From assembly GCF_000988165.1 (NCBI RefSeq), contig NW_020169298.1:1-64000 (forward strand): a stretch of DNA of 64,000 nt, read 5' to 3'. The DNA comes from Vairimorpha ceranae. Its lineage: Eukaryota > Microsporidia > Nosematidae. Shown here piece after piece: positions 58,209 through 64,000 of this stretch. The first letter of the stretch is position 1. Every line of letters starts with the position of its first letter. Below the pieces are notes generated by a model. That model was given only the letters and a program-made list of their open reading frames with translations. It was not told the origin of the DNA and made no database searches. Position numbers and translations under genes: made by a program.

Positions 58209-59153
58209 ATGATTTATACATTTGCAAGATTGTCAATTTTTGTAATACAATCAAGGCAAATTAATCCGATCGAAGATGGAAAACAATGTTGTGAATTGGC
58301 TTATATAAAAGATATATTTAATAACATAAAAATTTGGGACGGCCAGACAGTTTTTGAAAATTTTGAAAAATTTGTTAAATGTAGAGAATATTCAGTCACG
58401 GCTTTACTTGAGCAATCTAAGGAAAATTTTAGTGTATTTTTTAATTTATACAATAAAAGTATAGATTGTTCTAAAAATAAAATAACATCGCGCAACTTAA
58501 TCAGAAAGTTGAAACGGAACAAGCATTTTAAACTAACTTTTCAACATTATAAAATAGTATTTAATACAATTTATAATAAAAACAAAAACAAGTTTATCAA
58601 AGCTTTAAAAAATGCTGATAGCAATGACATTAGAAATAAAAGTTTTCTAAAAATATATTGTGCATTTCGGAAAATTTTTTATGCTATTTGTGAAAAAATA
58701 CAGCAAAAAAATGAACGAAAATTAAAAACAAAAGCAAAAATGAAAAATCTTCCCAGGCTTACCGAAAATGCGAAGCTTTTAAATCAGATCGAAAAATCAT
58801 TTTTGTTTTTCCCTGCCGTAAATTATCACAAAGGAATACAAACATTAGATTTGTACAAATTTCTTTACTACCTTGAAACTAACTTAACTAAAGTCGAAGA
58901 TTCAAATGTAGCCAATGATTTTAAAAAACACTGGACAAAAATACATGAAACTAAAGGATATGATAATTTGCAAGCATTAGACCTATATCATGTATATGAT
59001 TCTTATTTTTACCTTTTTGATTCTAGGTTGTCATATCTTTGTAGCATTTTTCAACAAATTGTAAAAATGCAGATAAGGGATTTAGAAAAAAAATTGGATA
59101 TTGATTTAAATTTAAAAAAAAAATTATATCTTTTTTTTAAGACTATTTTTTAG
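58209..59153 (+). CDS. Putative secreted protein, 314 residues
   Basis: I do not recognise this protein. The first 17 residues are hydrophobic and fit a signal peptide; then an acidic stretch with a pair of cysteines (QCCEL) and a long basic, helical region with evenly spaced aromatic residues. There is no further membrane segment. The ATG lies two bases after GACCC, which supports the start. The protein stands alone between a retroelement relic and a 1.8-kb empty region. Composition (Lys, Phe, Tyr, Leu) is similar to the protein at 53508, but I could not align them convincingly. Confidence 0.65.
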   Translation: MIYTFARLSIFVIQSRQINPIEDGKQCCELAYIKDIFNNIKIWDGQTVFENFEKFVKCREYSVTALLEQSKENFSVFFNLYNKSIDCSKNKITSRNLIRKLKRNKHFKLTFQHYKIVFNTIYNKNKNKFIKALKNADSNDIRNKSFLKIYCAFRKIFYAICEKIQQKNERKLKTKAKMKNLPRLTENAKLLNQIEKSFLFFPAVNYHKGIQTLDLYKFLYYLETNLTKVEDSNVANDFKKHWTKIHETKGYDNLQALDLYHVYDSYFYLFDSRLSYLCSIFQQIVKMQIRDLEKKLDIDLNLKKKLYLFFKTIF

Positions 59154-61005
59154 AATTACCAAAATAAAGTAATTTTTATTAAAAAATTAATAAGCAAATA
59201 TTTTTTAACAAACACAAGTATGCAATTTTAAAATAAAAATTAATATTTATTAAGTTACATATTTGTTTAAAAAGTACTTAATTAAGAAAAAAACCTGCAC
59301 TTTATTTTAATATTATTGAATTCTATTGTAAAATAACTTAAATTGCACCTACATTGATACTGCATTTTACTATTTGTTGTCTTGCATGATAATTATCTAT
59401 TTTTTTGATATAACAGGATTTTTATTTTCTTTTTTATAGTTTTAACTCTTTAATGTACCATTTCAGGCATTTAATCAATACAACTGTCGAAGAAGAAATT
59501 TCAAAATGAAATTACAAAAAAACATTAAATTTAATAAGTAAGAATCTAATATAACATTTTAAAAAAATAATTTTTGATACAAAAAACACAAATTTATAAT
59601 TAAATGTAAATATAATTTTTAATACAAAAAAATAATGTTTATATTTTTACTATTTAAGTTTCAAAGTGACAACAAATTAATTGTACAAAAATGTTATTAC
59701 TTTCTTTTCTTTTTAAATTTCAACAAAAATAAACCTTTTTTTTAACCTCTATTTTAAATTTTTTCAAGTTGCATTGTATACGGAAAAAGAACAAAAAAAA
59801 ATTACTAGTATTTAAAGTTATTAGAAATATATAAATTTGGTTATATACAAGACAATGATTGTATACTATTGTTATATTTAAAAGTATAGATCAATATAAA
59901 TAAAAGCATGATTTTAAATGAAAGATTTTATTTGCAACATTTCTAAAGGTTGCAGATTTATTAATATTTTTTGTCTAAAACAAGTAAAATTACACACAGA
60001 TTTACAAGAAACAAAATTTCAGATATAATTTATTAATTGGATAAAAATTTAAATTATATCTTAAAGGCATAAATAGGAAAAATTAGGATTAAAATCAATG
60101 AAAATTAATATAAAAAAAATATATACATAGGAAAACGTCGGTGGTCTATGGATGTTTTATAGAGCTTGGACGGAAAAATTATTTTTTTTTTTAAGACCAG
60201 CTAAAACCAGAAATTTAAACATTAATTGTAATTTTGGGATGTAGATAAAGCCATATAAATAATATGACTGCTAAAGAGCTTATTAATAATACAATTAAAA
60301 CTTATATTCAAAAAGACTTTTTAACACTTAAAAAAAAATATATAATTATAACTATAATGTACACATCAACCCCATAAAAAATATGGAATGCAATAAAAGA
60401 TGTATTTGTGGTAAAGCTTAACAAAAAATAAGCTTCTTTATATATATTGCATTAAATATTATGCATAACTATGGGAAAACGGCTGTAAAATATATTTTTA
60501 AAAAACCTTTGTAGGTTATTTAGATCATTGAATTTTAATAAACTGTGACATAGATAAAATTTTTAATGTTTGCTTAGTTAATTTTGTTAATCTAAGGACA
60601 TATTTACTATTTATATCTAAAGTTATAAATTGTTTTTATCTTTTAGATTATTTTATAAAAGAATTTAAGTTTAAAAAAACCGCAAATATAAAGATTCTAA
60701 GTAAATTTACTTATTTTATATATTTATCCATTTTAAACTACTTTACTTTATAGATTAGCTAAAAAGAAAACATAATATTCCTAAAAAAATATCCTTTTTT
60801 TGTACCAACAATTTTAAAAAGAATTAAATTATTTTTACCTCTTAAAGTTAAAAATTTTTAAAGTACATTAAATTAATTTAAATAATTAGAAACAATAAAA
60901 AAATATGTTTTTTGTTTTCAAAACTTTATGTTTTTTGTCTAAGAAAAAGTTAATATTTAGATATTTTTTTTTCAAAATTAATAAAAAAATTTTATTAATA
61001 AAAAG
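59154..61005. other. Long intergenic region, nothing recognised
   Basis: About 1.85 kb. It has stops in every frame. A slightly less AT-rich patch near 60120-60420 may be old coding or transposon DNA, but no motif is readable. Confidence 0.5.
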
Positions 61006-62331
61006 TTAGTTTGCGATTGTAGTTTGTTCAATAGTATGATTCGATTCTTCTACCACAGCATGTAAATGGTTTATTTCGTTAACAATAGCTCCAGTAACGC
61101 CAAATATAGAATAAACAATACTTAAAAAAATAACTATACCAGCTAAAATTTTTTTATAGAGTAACTTGTTTTCTGAATAACAAATATAAAGTAATAATGG
61201 GAATAAAAAACATAGAAAACCTTCAACCATTGGACCATATAAACTAAAAATCAGATTTAGAGACAAATTTGGGATTAAGTTAATAACTGTAACAAAACTC
61301 ATTAGTGCAATTATAGTTATATTATGTATACTAGAGGGATTGGTATCATTAAAGAGTACATATTCTTTTAAAAATCTTGCTGCCGGCGCAAGTTGTAAAG
61401 GAAACCCGACTATTAAAAGCAATACGGAACATAAGCTTTGATATTGAGTTAATATTTCTAAAAACTTAGACCAAAAAAAGCCAAGATCATTATTATTTCT
61501 CAGATATAAATTTAGTGATGAATTGTTATCTAAAAAAAACGTAATAATATCATTAGTACCAATAGTACCAGCTGTAAATTTATTTCCTAAATATCCTGCT
61601 AGTCCATACACAACAAATCCAACAAATGACGCCAAAGACGCAATTTTTAAAAGACTAACTTTCGTTTTATATTTTAGATTGGTGTATAAGGTAGGAATGT
61701 TTGCCTGTACGGACATCGCAAATATAAAAAAAGACAAGCTGAATGCATAGCCACTGAAATTTCTATCAGAAGATGAAGAATATTTGTCTAAATTGGAGAT
61801 GGATATTTTCAAAATAAGTAAAACTGCTAGTAGTGACACAATACAGAATACACAAAGACGGGATAATATTTTGAATTTTGCCAAATTGTTAATCATCGAA
61901 AGGCCTGTTAAAACTAAAGTTGATGTCATTAAAATAAGAATATATAAATATCTTACAAAATCGACGGATTTACCGGGGAAAAATTGTAAAATGAATGTTT
62001 TTAGTAATTCTGATATGTATTTTTGAAATCCAATTGCGGCAAATATCGATGATATTAAAAGTGCTATATCAATTATCAATTTAAGCTTTCTGTATTTAAG
62101 CTTACCTATATTTGCATAACTAATATCGTTTTGTTCGTTTGGATATTTAGAACAGCATCTTAAAAGAGCGTATATTGAAAAGGTAGTAAAACTCGCAACA
62201 ATAAATAACATCACAAAACTAAAAAGATTTCCAGACCGATTGAAAGCAGCTGGCATGTAATTTATCCCAGATCCTAACATACAATTAATAATAAAAGCAA
62301 CGGCTGATAATTTGTTAAAATTCTTTGTCAT
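61006..62331 (-). CDS. Amino-acid permease, AAAP (SLC38/Avt) family
   Basis: AAAP proteins carry amino acids across the plasma or vacuolar membrane. The 441-residue protein has about eleven hydrophobic segments and the family opening: AVAFIINCMLGSGINYMPAAF (residues 10-30), equivalent to 'N...G.GIL..P.A' in SLC38 and Avt proteins. Later blocks, including SLSFFIFAMSVQANIPTLY near 200-218, fit the 'F.F.CH..I..IY' segment, though its usual histidine is replaced. Length is normal (400-480). The ATG follows TACCCTTTT. Microsporidia depend on host amino acids, so import is the likely role; substrate and membrane cannot be told from sequence. Confidence 0.88.
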   Translation of the reverse strand: MTKNFNKLSAVAFIINCMLGSGINYMPAAFNRSGNLFSFVMLFIVASFTTFSIYALLRCCSKYPNEQNDISYANIGKLKYRKLKLIIDIALLISSIFAAIGFQKYISELLKTFILQFFPGKSVDFVRYLYILILMTSTLVLTGLSMINNLAKFKILSRLCVFCIVSLLAVLLILKISISNLDKYSSSSDRNFSGYAFSLSFFIFAMSVQANIPTLYTNLKYKTKVSLLKIASLASFVGFVVYGLAGYLGNKFTAGTIGTNDIITFFLDNNSSLNLYLRNNNDLGFFWSKFLEILTQYQSLCSVLLLIVGFPLQLAPAARFLKEYVLFNDTNPSSIHNITIIALMSFVTVINLIPNLSLNLIFSLYGPMVEGFLCFLFPLLLYICYSENKLLYKKILAGIVIFLSIVYSIFGVTGAIVNEINHLHAVVEESNHTIEQTTIAN

Positions 62332-63040
62332 AAAAGGGTAATTAATTTTTAATATACTAATATTAAAAAAATATACTAAAAATTTTTAATTTTATGCGAG
62401 TATTAAGCTATTAATAATTATCATTAAAAAATACCAAATTTGGTAAAACACACAACAGGCTTTCAAAAATGGAAATTTTAAAATTTATATAACGATATTT
62501 ATAATTAAATGTTATCTTATGTTACTGGTAGAAAATAATTTTATTAGCAAAACTAATTTTATAGTTAACCATACACACATTTTGGTTCAACAAAGTATAT
62601 TATTCTAATTAAAGCAAGTAATGATATTGCACATATAAATTATAAAAATGTTATTCTTGTAAAATAATACAAGACATCTATCATGTAAAATTGGAACTAC
62701 AATAAAAAGTTCATCTTCTTGTTTTAGCAAGTTAATCACAAAATTGTTAAAATTTTTTAACATAAATTGAAATATTTAGTAGTCTAGGCATTTACTTGTA
62801 GAAGTAAATCAACTAGAAAATTTACAAAAAAAGTAAATTGTTTGTAATAAAATTATCATAATTCTAAAGAACACTTCTTCAATTTTTAATTTAAAAAACT
62901 ATAAATTACATATTAATATTAGTTTTCAAAATTAACACATCTTTTCACATTTGTAAAATAATAGCTACTTTAGTTCAAAAAGCCTACATTCTTTGATTTT
63001 TAACTATTTATTTTTTACTAAATTTATTTAATTTGACCCC
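62332..63040. other. Intergenic region between divergent genes
   Basis: About 700 bases of AT-rich DNA with no gene-like frame; GACCCC stands directly before the ATG at 63041. Confidence 0.55.
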
Positions 63041-63316
63041 ATGTACAATATCGCTTACATTTGCTTATTTTGTAATAAAGAATATCCAAAGTTATGTAAA
63101 CTTAATCAACATCTAGAAACACATTTAAATATAAAAAAACATAAATGTAATGTTTGTGATAAATCGTTTTATAGAAAGAGTGCAAGAGATTTGCATCTAA
63201 AGATTCATACACAAGATGAAAAATTCACATGTAAAATTTGTAACAATAATTTTAGCAATAAAAACAATTTAGAAAGGCATTTATGGTCTTTCCATCCAAC
63301 TTTTGATGATTCGTAA
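63041..63316 (+). CDS. Three-finger C2H2 zinc-finger protein
   Basis: The 91-residue protein is almost entirely three C2H2 fingers: C8-C11...H24-H28, C36-C39...H52-H56, and C64-C67...H80-H85. The linkers between fingers are seven residues long (LNIKKHK, TQDEKFT), similar to TGEKP-type linkers. The ATG directly follows GACCCC. Proteins of this kind bind DNA or RNA. The first finger (YPKLCKLNQHLETH) resembles an early finger of TFIIIA, and a reduced TFIIIA is one possibility; a sequence-specific regulator is another. The fingers are clear, the role is open. Confidence 0.85.
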   Translation: MYNIAYICLFCNKEYPKLCKLNQHLETHLNIKKHKCNVCDKSFYRKSARDLHLKIHTQDEKFTCKICNNNFSNKNNLERHLWSFHPTFDDS

Positions 63317-63539
63317 ATGAGGAATACTGTAACAGTAAGATAGATTTTTGTAATTATTTAATATATGACTATATATTTTGTAAAGCATTTTGAATAAAAG
63401 TTGATTTATTGATGCAAATTTGGTTGCATAAAGAAATAATAATAAATAAAATACTTTTAAAACCTTTTGCAAAAAGTAAAAATTAGTCAATGATGACAAT
63501 TTTAAATGTGGTAAAAAATCTAATTTATAAATTAAAATA
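63317..63539. other. Short intergenic gap
   Basis: AT-rich DNA between convergent genes; a short minus-strand frame overlapping the zinc-finger gene has no support. Confidence 0.5.
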
Positions 63540-64000
63540 TTAATTCTTATAAAATTTTTCATATATTTCTAATTCTTCTTTAAATTTATAACTCGCACAT
63601 ATCTTTTGATAATAATCTGTATCATATCCCCACAAAGGTAAAATTCGTATCATAAGTTTATTAAACTTGTCATTCTTTTTATATCTTTCTAAGATTTCTT
63701 TATATTTGTAAAATTCATTTAAATTAGACTTAATAAATTCAAGAATCTTAAGAACTAAATTAACATTGTCTTCATTATTTAATATAAGTAGTGATTTAAT
63801 AAAATCACTTTTATTATAAGATATTCTGTTACAGTATATTAAATGGTCTAATAGCATATTCTTACCATAAAAATCTAAATCTTCATACGTAAGAATATCA
63901 ATTTTATAATTTGAATTATAAGAAAGGATCTTACCTATCAATTTAATAACACCTTTTCTACCTTCTTTTTTTAACCTTTCTTGTAGCTCAAAAAACTGGT
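63540..64000 (-). CDS. Helical protein, cut at the right window edge
   Basis: The frame is open from the right edge to the stop at 63540, giving at least 153 residues of a C-terminal part; the start lies outside the window. The TTG at 63941 is not a start: in-frame codons upstream (FFELQERLKKEGRKG) look like coding sequence. The protein is helical, with paired-helix rhythm (VIKLIGKILS; MLLDHLIYCNR; LVLKILEFIKSN), which would fit a HEAT or MIF4G-type repeat as in eIF4G-like factors. That is a guess from pattern, without a diagnostic motif. Confidence 0.6.
   Translation of the reverse strand, partial: QFFELQERLKKEGRKGVIKLIGKILSYNSNYKIDILTYEDLDFYGKNMLLDHLIYCNRISYNKSDFIKSLLILNNEDNVNLVLKILEFIKSNLNEFYKYKEILERYKKNDKFNKLMIRILPLWGYDTDYYQKICASYKFKEELEIYEKFYKN

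Noticed and set aside
63930..63980. Apparent frameshift near the right edge
   Set aside because: A recount of the T-run at 63966-63972 (seven bases) shows the frame is open to the window end, so it is simply a cut gene.

Overview
This is nuclear DNA of a microsporidian. The window is very AT-rich and its genes are short and uninterrupted; I found no gene that needs an intron. Many conserved eukaryotic proteins are reduced in size. Most protein starts carry a C-run (CCC to CCCCC, in one case GGGG) within about 12 bases upstream of the ATG, which is the start-site signature described for Microsporidia. Fixing starts by this motif moves several of them downstream of the longest open frame (Naa25-like, ORC1, Bdp1, Enp2, the M16 peptidase and others). 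The intergenic spaces are long and contain decayed transposons and minisatellites, so this is one of the larger, less compacted microsporidian genomes. I cannot name the species from sequence alone.

Layout. 1-3.4 kb: a putative membrane protein and a decayed Merlin-type (ISXO2-like) transposase. 3.4-17 kb: ubiquitin-activating enzyme E1, proteasome lid subunit Rpn5, ribosomal protein L7, a NatB auxiliary-subunit-like protein, an unknown gene, a Kin1/PAR-1-type kinase, a secreted CAP-domain protein with a very long charged tail, and 14-3-3. 17.9-21.3 kb: two MscS-type mechanosensitive channel genes, tail to tail; the second is interrupted by one in-frame stop. 22-31.6 kb: an unknown gene, Aha1, another Merlin relic, an AIG1/FAR-17a membrane protein, a beta-propeller protein, aminopeptidase P and ORC1. 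32-39.5 kb: Bdp1, Enp2, PI 4-kinase Pik1, an ORC4-like protein, FEN1, TFIIA large subunit and a small unknown. 39.7-47.3 kb: V-ATPase proteolipid, a RAD51-like ATPase, a small unknown, a calponin/transgelin, Kin28/CDK7, a 53-residue gene, a NUG1-like permuted GTPase with decayed motifs, a half-length M16 peptidase and a small secreted unknown. 47.3-64 kb is gene-poor: PI synthase, a ubiquitin-like membrane protein, a Merlin element with both inverted repeats, two putative secreted proteins, a Ty3/gypsy relic, an amino-acid permease, a three-finger C2H2 protein and a gene cut by the window edge.

The genes form no operons. They cover the core of a parasite cell: protein turnover (E1, Rpn5), replication initiation and repair (ORC1, ORC4-like, FEN1, RAD51-like), transcription (TFIIA, Bdp1, Kin28), ribosome biogenesis (Enp2, NUG1-like, L7), phosphoinositides (PIS1 and PIK1, which catalyse successive steps), osmotic sensing (MscS pair), nutrient uptake (permease) and probable host-facing secreted proteins. 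I saw no convincing tRNA, rRNA or CRISPR.
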